A stretch of 64,000 nt of DNA from Bin34 sp963422415 (GTDB lineage: Bacteria > Chloroflexota > Anaerolineae > Caldilineales > Caldilineaceae), in NCBI GenBank assembly GCA_963422415.1, contig OY729430.1, positions 3,408,256 to 3,472,255 on the forward strand, read 5' to 3'. Under the pieces are notes generated by a model. The model saw only the letters and a program-made list of their open reading frames with translations. It made no database searches and was not told the DNA's origin. The stretch's first letter is position 1; the number at the start of each line of letters is the position of its first letter. The translations under genes and the position numbers were made by a program. Of the stretch, positions 17,834 to 26,728 are shown in pieces.

Positions 17834-19006
17834 ATGACCATACAGACCCGGCAGGCCATGGAGCCCCTGCCCGCTGCGCCTGAGGACGCCGACATTCGAC
17901 AAGCCGAGAATCGTCTCCAAGTGGCCAACCAATGGCAACTGATGTGGTGGCGCTTCCGCAAGCATCGGGTGGCCATGGTAGCCACGGTAATCACGATCCT
18001 GATTTATCTGGTCGTCATTTTCGCCGAATTCCTGGCTTCGGTGCCACGCGACCACTACGCGGCAGACTACACCTTTGCCCCGCCCCAGCGCGTGCGTTTC
18101 ATTCATGTCGACGAAACCGGCAACCGATCCTTCCTGCCGCATGTCCTTGGCTATACGGTGGAGATTGAGCCACAGGCCCTGCGCCGGGTCTTTGTGTCCA
18201 ACGAAGAGGATGTCATTCCCTTGGGCCTTTTTGTCAAGGGGTTGGAACCCTACAAGATTTTGGGCTTCATTCCGGCGGACCGGCATCTGGCCGGACCGCG
18301 GGACCCCACAAAGCCTTTCTACTTGCTGGGGGCGGACCGCTTGGGACAGGATCTGTTCAGCCGCCTGATCCACGGCACCCGGGTTTCCATGACCATCGGC
18401 CTCTTGGGGGTCATTGCAAGTCTGGTGCTGGGAATCGTCCTGGGCGGTGTGTCCGGCTATTTCGGCGGCCTGGTCGACAACATCATTCAACGTTCGATCG
18501 AATTCATCCGGTCTATTCCCAGCATTCCGTTGTGGATGGGCCTGAGCGCGGCCCTGCCGGATGACTGGGATGCCATCCAGCGCTACTTTGCCATCACGGT
18601 GATTCTCAGCATTGTGGGCTGGACGGGATTGGCCCGCGTCGTGCGCGGCAAGTTCCTGTCCCTGCGGGAAGAGGATTTCATCACCTCGGCGCGCTTGGAC
18701 GGGGTGCCAGAGAAGGGCTTGATCTTTCGCTACATGCTGCCTTCCTTTACGAGCCATATCATTGCCAGCGTGACGTTGAGCATTCCCGGCATGATCATTG
18801 CCGAAACCTCTCTCAGTTTCCTGGGGCTGGGCTTGCGCCCGCCGGTGGTGAGCTGGGGCGTGTTGCTGCGGGATGCCCAGAAAGTGCAGACACTGGCCAA
18901 TGCCCCTTGGCTGCTGATGGCCGCCGTGCCTGTCATTGTGGCCGTCCTGGCCCTTAACTATGTGGGAGACGGCCTGCGCGACGCGATGGATCCCTATGGA
19001 CGCTGA
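17834..19006 (+). CDS. Peptide ABC transporter permease (DppC/OppC type)
   Basis: This 390-residue partner permease has an N-terminal OppC_N helix (about 51-71), a large periplasmic loop of roughly 110 residues that is longer than in E. coli DppC, and five more helices. The loop includes YLLGADRLGQDLFSRLIHGT, the family-typical block before helix 2. The EAA loop is TSARLDGVPEKGLIFRYMLP near 282-301. ETSLSFLGLGLRPPVVSWGV is the conserved C-terminal stretch. It overlaps or directly abuts the first ATPase gene. Function is the second half of the peptide channel. Confidence 0.95.
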   Translation: MTIQTRQAMEPLPAAPEDADIRQAENRLQVANQWQLMWWRFRKHRVAMVATVITILIYLVVIFAEFLASVPRDHYAADYTFAPPQRVRFIHVDETGNRSFLPHVLGYTVEIEPQALRRVFVSNEEDVIPLGLFVKGLEPYKILGFIPADRHLAGPRDPTKPFYLLGADRLGQDLFSRLIHGTRVSMTIGLLGVIASLVLGIVLGGVSGYFGGLVDNIIQRSIEFIRSIPSIPLWMGLSAALPDDWDAIQRYFAITVILSIVGWTGLARVVRGKFLSLREEDFITSARLDGVPEKGLIFRYMLPSFTSHIIASVTLSIPGMIIAETSLSFLGLGLRPPVVSWGVLLRDAQKVQTLANAPWLLMAAVPVIVAVLALNYVGDGLRDAMDPYGR

Positions 19007-19034
19007 CACGATCCGGACACCGACAAGCCGCAGA

Positions 19035-20048
19035 ATGGGAGACCAAGAACCTCTGTTGGAGGTGAAAGGTCTCAAGACCCATTTCCTGCTGGACGAAGGC
19101 ACCGTGCGCGCCGTAGACGGCGTGGACATTACGGTGCCTCGCGGCGCCACTTTGGGCGTGGTAGGCGAAAGCGGCTGCGGCAAGAGCGTAACAGCCTTTT
19201 CCATCCTGCAATTGGTGCAAAGGCCGGGTCGGATTCTGGCAGGCGAGATTCTGCTGCACGGCACACACCATACGCCGGATGTAGTGGATGTAGCCGCCCT
19301 GCCCCGCGAGAGCGAACAGCTGCGCCAGATCCGAGGCCAAGACATCGCCATGATTTTTCAGGAGCCCATGACCTCCATGAGCATGATGTACACGGTGGGT
19401 TTCCAGATTTCGGAAGCCATTCTGTTGCACATGGATCTCGACAAGCAGGCGGCGCGGGCGCGGGCCGTGGAAATGTTGGGCCTGGTGGGAATTCCAGACC
19501 CCGAAAAACGGTACGACGCCTATCCCTACGAGTTGTCCGGCGGCATGCGCCAGCGGGTCATGATTGCCATGGCCCTGAGCTGTGATCCGCAGCTTCTGAT
19601 CGCCGACGAACCGACGACGGCGCTGGATGTCACCACGCAGGCCCAGATTCTGGAACTGATGCAACGGCTGCAGGACGAATTGGGTATGGCCATCATGCTC
19701 ATCACCCATGACTTGGGGGTCGTGGCCGAAATGTGCAGCGAAGTGGTGGTGATGTACTTGGGCGAAGTGGTGGAACACGCGGATGTGGACTCCATTTTTC
19801 ATGATCCGCAACATCCGTATACTCAGGCTTTGCTGCAATCCATTCCCCGCCTGGGGCACAGCGACCAAGGCCGTCTCGACCCCATCTTGGGATCTGTTCC
19901 GGATCCCTACCACCGGCCCACGGGCTGTCCCTTCCATCCGCGATGCGAGAAGGCGATCATCGGACGATGCGACACCGAACATCCCCAGCTGACAACGCTG
20001 TCGGATGGCCGTCTGGTGCGGTGTCTCCTGTACGAGGACTCGCCATGA
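19035..20048 (+). CDS. Peptide ABC transporter ATP-binding protein (DppD/OppD type)
   Basis: This ATPase powers the importer. Walker A is GESGCGKS, the signature is LSGGMRQR and Walker B is LLIADEPTTALD. The Q-loop FQEPMTSMS and H-loop ITHDLG are present. The C-terminal oligopeptide/dipeptide domain with CPFHPRCEKA carries the cysteines that bind an iron-sulfur cluster in some homologues. I take ATG 19035 (MGDQEPLLEV), the usual family beginning; an upstream ATG at 18996 overlapping the permease stop would add 13 residues and is equally possible because neither has a strong ribosome site. The last four bases overlap the next ATPase start. Confidence 0.95.
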   Translation: MGDQEPLLEVKGLKTHFLLDEGTVRAVDGVDITVPRGATLGVVGESGCGKSVTAFSILQLVQRPGRILAGEILLHGTHHTPDVVDVAALPRESEQLRQIRGQDIAMIFQEPMTSMSMMYTVGFQISEAILLHMDLDKQAARARAVEMLGLVGIPDPEKRYDAYPYELSGGMRQRVMIAMALSCDPQLLIADEPTTALDVTTQAQILELMQRLQDELGMAIMLITHDLGVVAEMCSEVVVMYLGEVVEHADVDSIFHDPQHPYTQALLQSIPRLGHSDQGRLDPILGSVPDPYHRPTGCPFHPRCEKAIIGRCDTEHPQLTTLSDGRLVRCLLYEDSP

Positions 20049-21112
20049 GCACAGAACGCGATCGGGCCCATGGCGCCCCGGAGGCCCTGTACTCCGTACA
20101 GAACCTGAAGATGCATTTCCCGATTCGGAAGGGATTCCTGCAGCGTACAGTGGGACACGTGCGGGCCGTGGACGACGTGTCCTTTGACATTCTGCCGAGG
20201 GAGACGCTGGCCATTGTGGGCGAGTCCGGGTGTGGCAAAACCACGGCGGGTCGCTGCATGGTGAAGGCCTACGATCCCACGGGCGGAAACCTGCTGTACC
20301 GCAACAAGGCAGGCGAGACCGTCAATCTCAGTCATCTGAAATCCTCCGGTCTCAAGCCGTACCGGCGCGAACTGCGCATGATTTTCCAAGACCCCTTCTC
20401 CAGCCTGAATCCCCGCATGACGGTACTGGACCTGGTGGGCGATCCCTTGCGGGTGCACCAAGTCGCCTATGGGTCGGACTTGGAGGATCGGGTCGCCGCC
20501 ATGCTGCGGAGCGTGGGCTTGCGACCCGAATACATGCGACGCTACCCGCATGCCTTCAGCGGCGGCCAGCGGCAGCGCATCGGCATAGCCAAGGCCCTTA
20601 TCCTGGAGCCTCAGCTCGTGGTCGCCGACGAGGCCGTGTCCGCGCTGGATGTGTCCGTGCAGGCCCAAATCCTGAACCTGCTGCAGGATCTGCAGTCCGA
20701 ATTCGACCTGACCTACGTCTTCATTGCCCATGACTTGAGCGTGGTGGAGTACATTGCCGATCGTGTCTCGGTCATGTACGTGGGCAAGATGGTGGAACAG
20801 GGAGACACCACGGATCTCTATCACAACCCCAAGCATCCCTACACCGAGGCATTGTTGTCCGCCGTACCCCGCCCCGATCCCAGGGAGCGGTCCCAGCGCA
20901 TCGTGCTGGAAGGGGACGTGCCGGATCCGGCCAATCCACCCGCGGGCTGTTATTTCCATCCCCGCTGTCCATACGCCGTGGACCTCTGCCAGACCGAGAT
21001 GCCGGAGTTGCAGACCTTGGCAGGAGGCCATCGCGTGGCCTGTCATCGGGCCAAGGATCTGGATTTGCGTGGCATTGGGGAACTGGTGCCTCGCACGGCA
21101 CCCCAATCTTGA
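20045..21112 (+). CDS. Peptide ABC transporter ATP-binding protein (DppF/OppF type)
   Basis: This second ATPase (355 residues) pairs with the previous one. It begins ATGA overlapping the stop of the upstream gene, a sign of translational coupling. Walker A is GESGCGKTTAGR, the signature FSGGQRQRIGIAKAL, and Walker B LVVADEAVSALD. The usual proline of the DEPVSALD Walker B is alanine here (DEA), a mild departure that should not abolish activity. The C-terminal CYFHPRCPYAVDLC cysteine cluster is typical of OppF/DppF. The operon order binding protein-B-C-D-F is complete. Confidence 0.95.
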   Translation: MSTERDRAHGAPEALYSVQNLKMHFPIRKGFLQRTVGHVRAVDDVSFDILPRETLAIVGESGCGKTTAGRCMVKAYDPTGGNLLYRNKAGETVNLSHLKSSGLKPYRRELRMIFQDPFSSLNPRMTVLDLVGDPLRVHQVAYGSDLEDRVAAMLRSVGLRPEYMRRYPHAFSGGQRQRIGIAKALILEPQLVVADEAVSALDVSVQAQILNLLQDLQSEFDLTYVFIAHDLSVVEYIADRVSVMYVGKMVEQGDTTDLYHNPKHPYTEALLSAVPRPDPRERSQRIVLEGDVPDPANPPAGCYFHPRCPYAVDLCQTEMPELQTLAGGHRVACHRAKDLDLRGIGELVPRTAPQS

Positions 21113-21167
21113 AACGGTCTCGGATTGAGACCAAATCCCCATTTCCGCCTCTGGGTCCGGAGAATCC

Positions 21168-22196
21168 ATGTCCACTGCTGCCTACCCTCCCATCATTGAC
21201 GGTCACAACGACACCCTGTTGCGGCTGCACCGCAGTCGCGGGCAAGCCGGAGTCCAATTCCATGTCCGGTCTGCTGCAGGCCATCTGGACTTGTCCCGTA
21301 TGCAGGAAGGGGGACTGGCCGGAGGGTTCTTCGCCATGTACGTGCCCGACCAACCCGGTCGCGTCAGCGGGTTGGGGCAGGAAGTGGAACACCCGTATGC
21401 GCTGGATTACGCCCTGCATCTGTTTGCCTTGCTGCGCGACTTGGACCGCACCTTGGACCAGGAATTTCGCATGGTCGGAGATCCTGTCCAGTTGCAGACG
21501 GCTCTTGAGGAAAAAGTCCGCTTTGCCATCCCTCACATTGAGGATGCGGTCCCAATCGATGCAGACCTGGATCTTCTGCCTCTCTTCCATGACCTGGGGC
21601 TGCGTTCCCTGGGTCTGGTGCACAGCCGTCCCAATGTCTTTGGCTGCGGTGTGCCCTTCGCGTTTCCCAGCGGGCCCGACACAGGGCCGGGTCTCAGCCC
21701 GCAGGGCAGGGCCTTGGTGCGGGCATGCAACGAATTGGGTATTCTGGTGGATCTGTCGCACTTGAACGAGCAAGGCTTCTGGAATGTGGCTGGCTTGACC
21801 GATGCCCCGCTGGTGGCTACCCACAGTTGCGCCCATGCCTTGTGTCCGGCTTCACGCAATCTGACGGACAAGCAACTGGACGCCATGCGGGAAAGCAATG
21901 GAGTGGTAGGGATCAACTTTCATGTGGGATTTCTGCGAGAGGACGGGCGATCCGACGTCTTGACATCCTGCACCGAGATTGTGCGTCACGCCACCTACAT
22001 GGTGGAGCGCATGGGTATCGCGCATGTAGCCTTGGGATCGGATTTTGACGGGGCCGTGATGCCGACCGACCTGCCCAGCGCCGCCCAGTTGCCCCATCTT
22101 CTGGACGAGTTCCGCAAAGCCGGTTTCTCGGACAGCGAGCTAGAGTGCATTGCCTACCTGAATTGGGTGCGGGTACTGAAAGAGACATGGAAATGA
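21168..22196 (+). CDS. Membrane (renal-type) dipeptidase, peptidase family M19
   Basis: This 342-residue zinc enzyme splits dipeptides. DGHNDTLLRLH carries the HxD metal pair, ATHSCAHALCPASRNLTD the downstream metal histidines and the substrate arginine, and LGSDFDGAVM the C-terminal aspartate. The chain fits a TIM barrel of normal length. It lies 55 bases after the DppF ATPase on the same strand, so imported dipeptides can be split at once; D-amino-acid-containing or beta-lactam-like dipeptides are also known substrates in this family. No signal peptide, so it acts inside the cell. The pairing of M19 peptidase with a peptide importer is inference from gene order. Confidence 0.93.
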   Translation: MSTAAYPPIIDGHNDTLLRLHRSRGQAGVQFHVRSAAGHLDLSRMQEGGLAGGFFAMYVPDQPGRVSGLGQEVEHPYALDYALHLFALLRDLDRTLDQEFRMVGDPVQLQTALEEKVRFAIPHIEDAVPIDADLDLLPLFHDLGLRSLGLVHSRPNVFGCGVPFAFPSGPDTGPGLSPQGRALVRACNELGILVDLSHLNEQGFWNVAGLTDAPLVATHSCAHALCPASRNLTDKQLDAMRESNGVVGINFHVGFLREDGRSDVLTSCTEIVRHATYMVERMGIAHVALGSDFDGAVMPTDLPSAAQLPHLLDEFRKAGFSDSELECIAYLNWVRVLKETWK

Positions 22197-22662
22197 TCCG
22201 CCTGTCTTGCACAAAAGATCAGGCCGCTCCGGGGTGATCGTCCATTCACTCCTCCAAAAAGGAGGCGGACTCTTGAGCTCTCCGCCACAGGTGACCTCAA
22301 GTCCATCTCCTGGCAACCGCTGCAGATCCCCAGTAGATGGACTGCGGAGCCGCGCTGGCGTCCCTCTGATTCCGGAGGGTAACGCTGATCGTCCTGTCCC
22401 ACCCATTGGTTTCATGCCTCTTCCGTTTGCCGGAGAAAGCAGGGGATCTGCTGGGGCATGTCCTGCTCTGGCATGCCAGAATGCAGCCGGGGTGCAGGGT
22501 CGCCTCACACTCGATCTTGGGGAATCGAACCGGACAGGCAAGGAGATCCCGAGGCATGGACGACATCCATATCGTGCCCAACGGTCGTGACTTTGGGATA
22601 ATGAGGGTGCGACCGGCCACCCCGACCGCGCCGGATTGAAATGAAAGAAATGCAGGAGCGCC
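22197..22662 (+). other. Gene-free leader region upstream of the DapA-like gene
   Basis: No credible gene lies in these 466 bases. A short hairpin, CCTCC-AAAAA-GGAGG, stands at about 22251-22265 and could end the dipeptide operon or hide a ribosome-like sequence, but no T-run follows. I found no T-box or known riboswitch core. The last bases carry AGGAG, the ribosome-binding site of the next gene. Confidence 0.4.
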
Positions 22663-23592
22663 ATGCGAACCACCGAGCAACTGCTGCGAGATCTAGACAA
22701 TGTCATTGCCATCCCGGTCGTACCCTTCCGCGACGGCGTGATAGACCGGGACGGACATCAACGGAACATCCAGTACCTCATGCGGCACAACTACCTTGAA
22801 GGCAACCGGCCACGCGTGATCTCCGTAGCGGGAACGAGCCTGCTGCACCACTTGAGTTGCACGGACCAAGTCCGGATATTCGATGACACCGGTCAGGTCA
22901 TGGAAAAGGACGGCATTCTCATGACAGCCGTCCTTCCCAATCCGCTGACCGACACGCGGACCGTACTGGAAAAACATTTGACCCTGTCCCGGACGCCGGA
23001 CGTGATTCTGATCATGCCCCTATCCGGCACCTTTTCTCCGGCAGGACTATACGAGGGCCTCATGGCCTTGGGCGAGGAGTTTGGTCCAATGGGGGCCCGC
23101 TTTCTCTACTACCTGCGCTCCCGCCGAGACATGGACGCCGTAGTGCATCTTCTCACGGATTCGCCGCATTTCGTCGGCGTGAAGGTAGGCACCGGCCTGG
23201 CCGACATTCCTCCACTGGTACGCCAGGTTCCAAAAGGCAACATTGTCATCTGGGGCATAGGGGATCGCAGCACCGACGCGGCTCGGCTGGGCACGCAGGG
23301 CCATACGTCAGGCACCGCCGTGGTGACCACCCAGCCTTGCGACGGCATCAACAATGCGCAGCGGCGACAGGATTGGGCCCGAGCCTACGCTTGGGAATCC
23401 AAGCTGTCGGCCTTGGAGGAGATACGGTTTCGCCATGGTCGAGCATACAACTACAGTGCCGTCGTCGAGGCCCTGAACCAGCTGGGCGACGATGTTTGCG
23501 GCGGAGAGGGTGGTCCCTTCAATCCAGAGGCGGACGCCCAGTTGCAGACCGAGGTACAAGCCGCGCTCGCCGAAATCAGGGACCTGCATTGA
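22663..23592 (+). CDS. Dihydrodipicolinate synthase family (DapA/NAL-like) lyase
   Basis: This 309-residue TIM barrel should cleave or condense a 2-oxo sugar acid through a Schiff base. The lysine is in FVGVKVGT (about residue 170) and the partner tyrosine in FLYYLRS (about 143). The N-terminus VIAIPVVPFRDGVIDRDGH matches the family. GTSLLHHLS replaces the usual GTTGE loop, so this is not true DapA but one of the sugar-acid or unknown-substrate groups. AGGAG lies six bases before the ATG. The next two genes, an SDR dehydrogenase and a TIM-barrel epimerase, follow closely and suggest one catabolic pathway for a sugar acid. Confidence 0.85.
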   Translation: MRTTEQLLRDLDNVIAIPVVPFRDGVIDRDGHQRNIQYLMRHNYLEGNRPRVISVAGTSLLHHLSCTDQVRIFDDTGQVMEKDGILMTAVLPNPLTDTRTVLEKHLTLSRTPDVILIMPLSGTFSPAGLYEGLMALGEEFGPMGARFLYYLRSRRDMDAVVHLLTDSPHFVGVKVGTGLADIPPLVRQVPKGNIVIWGIGDRSTDAARLGTQGHTSGTAVVTTQPCDGINNAQRRQDWARAYAWESKLSALEEIRFRHGRAYNYSAVVEALNQLGDDVCGGEGGPFNPEADAQLQTEVQAALAEIRDLH

Positions 23593-23670
23593 CGTGGCGT
23601 CGGTTGCCATTGGCAGTACATACCATCAAGAAGCCCGGCAGAGGTGTCGGGGCAAGGGAACAAGGACATC

Positions 23671-24486
23671 ATGACCTGTGCAGGAAGACTGACGGGCAAG
23701 TCGGCCTGGGTGACCGGAGCGGCTTCGGGCATGGGGGCCGCGGTGGCCCGCCTGTTTGCCCGGGAAGGAGCCCATGTCGCTCTCATTGACATTCAGACGG
23801 AAATGGGCGAAGCCGTGACCGCCGATATACGGGCGGCTGGGGGCAGCGCTACCTATCACGATTGCGACGTGACGCAAGAGGATGCCGTGCAGGCGTCCTT
23901 GGACCGCGCCGCGGTCGAGCACGGTGGATTGACCAACATCGTCAATTGCGCCGGGATCGTGCACGTGGCCCCCTTGGACAAGTACAGGGTCGAAGACTGG
24001 GACCGGCTGATGGGGGTTAATTTCAAGTCCATCTTTCTGTCCATCAAGCACGGCATTCCGCATTTGCGGCGACAGCGCCGCAGCTACATGGTCAACATCG
24101 CGTCGGTGGGCAGCTTCATCGCACAAGGAGACACCCCGGCCTACATTGCCTCCAAGTATGCGGTGTTGGGGCTGAGCAACAACATTGCCGTGGACTATGC
24201 CAAGGACGGTCTGCGGTGCAACAGCGTATGCCCCGGCATTGTGGATACGCCGATGCTGCAATTTCACATGCGCGCCACCCCCCATCCAGAGGAGACCTTG
24301 CGGAATCGGCTCAAACGCGTGCCCATGGGTGTCATCATCACGCCGGAGGACATTGCCAAGGCGGTCCTTTATCTCAGTTGCGAAGACTCGACGGGCATTA
24401 CCGGCACATCCCTGGTGGTGGATGGCGGCTTCTTGGCCCCGGCAGAATGGGAAACGGACACCACCCGGTTCATGGACGAGGCGTAA
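23671..24486 (+). CDS. SDR-family NAD(P)-dependent oxidoreductase
   Basis: This 271-residue classical short-chain dehydrogenase has TGAASGMG for cofactor binding, NCAG near 92, the catalytic serine in NIASVGS and the YxxxK pair in YIASK. The C-terminal GTSLVVDGGFLAPAEW is typical. I chose ATG 23671 because AAGGA lies six bases upstream; an earlier ATG at 23644 adds nine residues. The stop is four bases before the next start (24491), so they are coupled. Substrate is likely a sugar, polyol or hydroxy acid handled with the DapA-like lyase upstream. A glucose-1-dehydrogenase-like or 3-oxoacyl reductase role cannot be told apart from sequence. Confidence 0.92.
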   Translation: MTCAGRLTGKSAWVTGAASGMGAAVARLFAREGAHVALIDIQTEMGEAVTADIRAAGGSATYHDCDVTQEDAVQASLDRAAVEHGGLTNIVNCAGIVHVAPLDKYRVEDWDRLMGVNFKSIFLSIKHGIPHLRRQRRSYMVNIASVGSFIAQGDTPAYIASKYAVLGLSNNIAVDYAKDGLRCNSVCPGIVDTPMLQFHMRATPHPEETLRNRLKRVPMGVIITPEDIAKAVLYLSCEDSTGITGTSLVVDGGFLAPAEWETDTTRFMDEA

Positions 24487-24490
24487 CTCC

Positions 24491-25333
24491 ATGCAGACCC
24501 GACTGGCATGTGCCGACTTTACGTTTCCCCTGCTGTCTCACCAGGCGGCTCTACAGCTGATTCAGTCCATGGAATTTCAGGGGGTTGACATTGGTCTCTT
24601 CGAAAATCGCTCCCATCTGCAACCTTCGCAGGAGTTCCAAAACCCCGAGAAAGCCGGGAGGGTCTTGCGCGATCGGCTTGGGACCTTGGGCTTGGTTGTG
24701 GCAGACGTGTTTCTGCAACTGGATCCGGACTTTGTGCCTTTCGCCCTGAATCATGTCACAGCGGACCGCCGCGCCAAGGCCCGGGACGGGTTTCTGCGCT
24801 GTCTGGATTATACGGAAGCCTGCGGGAGTCGGCATGTTACGGTATTGCCCGGAGTGCACTTCCCGGAAGAAAGCCAAGAATCGTCCTTAGCCCGCACGGA
24901 AGAGGAATTGGCCTGGCGCCTGGCACAGGCCCAACCCCGGGGTCTTGTGTTCAGTGTCGAGGCCCATGTAGGCTCCATCGTGCCTTCGCCACAAACGGCT
25001 CTGAGTCTGGTGCAAAGCGTGACGGACCTGTCGCTGACCTTGGACTATACGCACTTCACGCGTCAGGGCGTGGCGGACACAGCCATAGAGGTCCTCGTTC
25101 CCCATGCCAGTCACTTTCATTTCCGCGGCGCGCGCCGTGACCGGCTGCAGGCCTCGTGGGCCGAAAACACCATTGACTATGGACGGGTCCTAGACCTGAT
25201 GGCCACGCACGGCTACGCAGGCTGGCATGCCGTGGAGTATGTATGGAGCGACTGGGAACATTGCAATGAATGCGACAATCTCTCCGAGACAATCCTGTTC
25301 CGGGACTTCATTCGCAACTACAGTCCGATGTGA
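24491..25333 (+). CDS. Sugar phosphate isomerase/epimerase-like TIM barrel
   Basis: This 280-residue protein resembles xylose-isomerase-like TIM barrels (AP endonuclease family 2). Metal-binding candidates are FSVEAHVGS, LTLDYTHFTR, HFHFRGARRD and WHAVEYVWSDW. FQGVDIGLFENRSH near the N-terminus is the usual first strand region. It starts four bases after the SDR stop, clearly in the same operon. Specific substrate unknown; family members epimerise or isomerise sugars and keto-acids. Confidence 0.82.
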   Translation: MQTRLACADFTFPLLSHQAALQLIQSMEFQGVDIGLFENRSHLQPSQEFQNPEKAGRVLRDRLGTLGLVVADVFLQLDPDFVPFALNHVTADRRAKARDGFLRCLDYTEACGSRHVTVLPGVHFPEESQESSLARTEEELAWRLAQAQPRGLVFSVEAHVGSIVPSPQTALSLVQSVTDLSLTLDYTHFTRQGVADTAIEVLVPHASHFHFRGARRDRLQASWAENTIDYGRVLDLMATHGYAGWHAVEYVWSDWEHCNECDNLSETILFRDFIRNYSPM

Positions 25334-25383
25334 CCGCTGTGGCGCAGACGGGACGGACTTGTCTCGCAGAACCTTGCCGCGTG

Positions 25384-26490
25384 TTAGGCCGCCGGCCGCC
25401 GGCGAATTCGAGCGGGTACGTCGTCATGCCGCAAATCCCGCGACAGCATGGTCAAGGTGCGATCCGCCAGAGGCAGGTCGGTCCTTTGCCCTCCCCTGCA
25501 GTGAGATTCCCGCAAGGCCAGCGCCACTTCCAACGCCTCCCGTCCGTTGATGCCGGCGCAGCGGGGACTGTCGCCGGTCTCGATGCAATGCACCAGATCC
25601 GCCACGATGATTTCGCCCATGCTGTGCATATAGGCGGGCCAAGGGTAGGGCACCCGGGCCGGCAGCTTGCCGCCTCTGATGCCACCAGGGATCATCTTGT
25701 AATATTCGAAGTCCTGACCGTGCGTGGATGATCGAATGCGGCCCTCCGTACCGATCACCTCGAAGTCCCAGGCAGCGGCCCCGCAGGGCATGCCGCGCAG
25801 GAAGCCGCGCACTCCGTTGTCATAGGCCAAGTAGCCGTTCCCTTCCGGATCCGTATCGGAGACCTCCTCCTCCTGCTCCACATTCACCTCGCCAAAGACC
25901 CATGTCACGGTGCCACCCGCCAGAAAACAGAGAGTGTCAATGAGATGGCTACCGTTATGGGACAACCCGCACTGGCCATATCCGGTCACATGCAATATGT
26001 CTCCCAGAGCGCCTTGGGCAATGAGCCGCCGGGCCTGATCAAAAAGGGGATGCCAACGGCGGGAACAATTGATGGCCAACACGACACCGGTTTCACCACA
26101 CACACGTACCATTTCGTCCGCCTCCGCCAGACTGGGCGCCATGGGTTTCTCGGCCCAGATGGCCTTCACGCCAGCCCGGGCGCAATCCAGCACAATCTGG
26201 GGGCGCATCCGCGCCGATGTACAGACGCTCACGATATCCAGCCGGGTCTGATCCAACATTTCTCGATAGTCCGCGTACACATGACAGGGATCCAGTTCCC
26301 AGCGTTCTACGTAGGCCGCTCGCTGCCCCGCGTGGATGTCTGCACCAGCCACCAGTCGGGTCAAGTCGGACTTGACATAGCTGGGTGAGTGACAGTAGGG
26401 CAGAAAGAAAACGCCCCCGCGGTCGATTTCATCATCGAATGTGCTGCCAATCCGGCCCAGACCAATTACACCTGCTCTCAATTGAGTCAT
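25384..26490 (-). CDS. Gfo/Idh/MocA-family oxidoreductase
   Basis: This 368-residue enzyme has a Rossmann start (RAGVIGLGRIGSTFDD) and the conserved EKPMAPS motif that holds the catalytic lysine region. NCSRRWHPLFDQARRLI and GSHLIDTLCFLAGG follow in the C-terminal domain. Such enzymes oxidise sugars, inositols or sugar-like amines with NAD(P). It is convergent with the upstream sugar-acid operon (51 bases between stops) and divergent from the glycosyltransferase after it. The substrate is not predictable. Confidence 0.9.
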   Translation of the reverse strand: MTQLRAGVIGLGRIGSTFDDEIDRGGVFFLPYCHSPSYVKSDLTRLVAGADIHAGQRAAYVERWELDPCHVYADYREMLDQTRLDIVSVCTSARMRPQIVLDCARAGVKAIWAEKPMAPSLAEADEMVRVCGETGVVLAINCSRRWHPLFDQARRLIAQGALGDILHVTGYGQCGLSHNGSHLIDTLCFLAGGTVTWVFGEVNVEQEEEVSDTDPEGNGYLAYDNGVRGFLRGMPCGAAAWDFEVIGTEGRIRSSTHGQDFEYYKMIPGGIRGGKLPARVPYPWPAYMHSMGEIIVADLVHCIETGDSPRCAGINGREALEVALALRESHCRGGQRTDLPLADRTLTMLSRDLRHDDVPARIRRRPAA

Positions 26491-26728
26491 GCCAATTCTG
26501 TCCTTGGTGATTGATGGAAAGTGACGCCAACGGACTCATTCCCATGAATCGTACCAGTCAGGGGAATTGCGGGAATCATACCTGCCCAGCCACCGCGCAG
26601 GATCATCCATACCGATTTCGTTCTGTGCGCGCACTGGGGCGACACCGAGTGACGGACACCTCAGAGACTGCCACCGAAACGACGGTGGCAACCCCAGCGC
26701 CGATATCCTTGAATCCACCGAGAACCAT

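Noticed and set aside
17816..19351. Minus-strand frame of 511 codons opposite the permease and ATPase genes
   Set aside because: It is the shadow of well-supported plus-strand transporter genes in GC-rich DNA and has no family motif or ribosome site.
22500..22530. T-loop-like GGTTCGATTCCC on the minus strand
   Set aside because: The flanking bases do not form a T-stem, and no anticodon or acceptor arms can be built, so it is not a tRNA.
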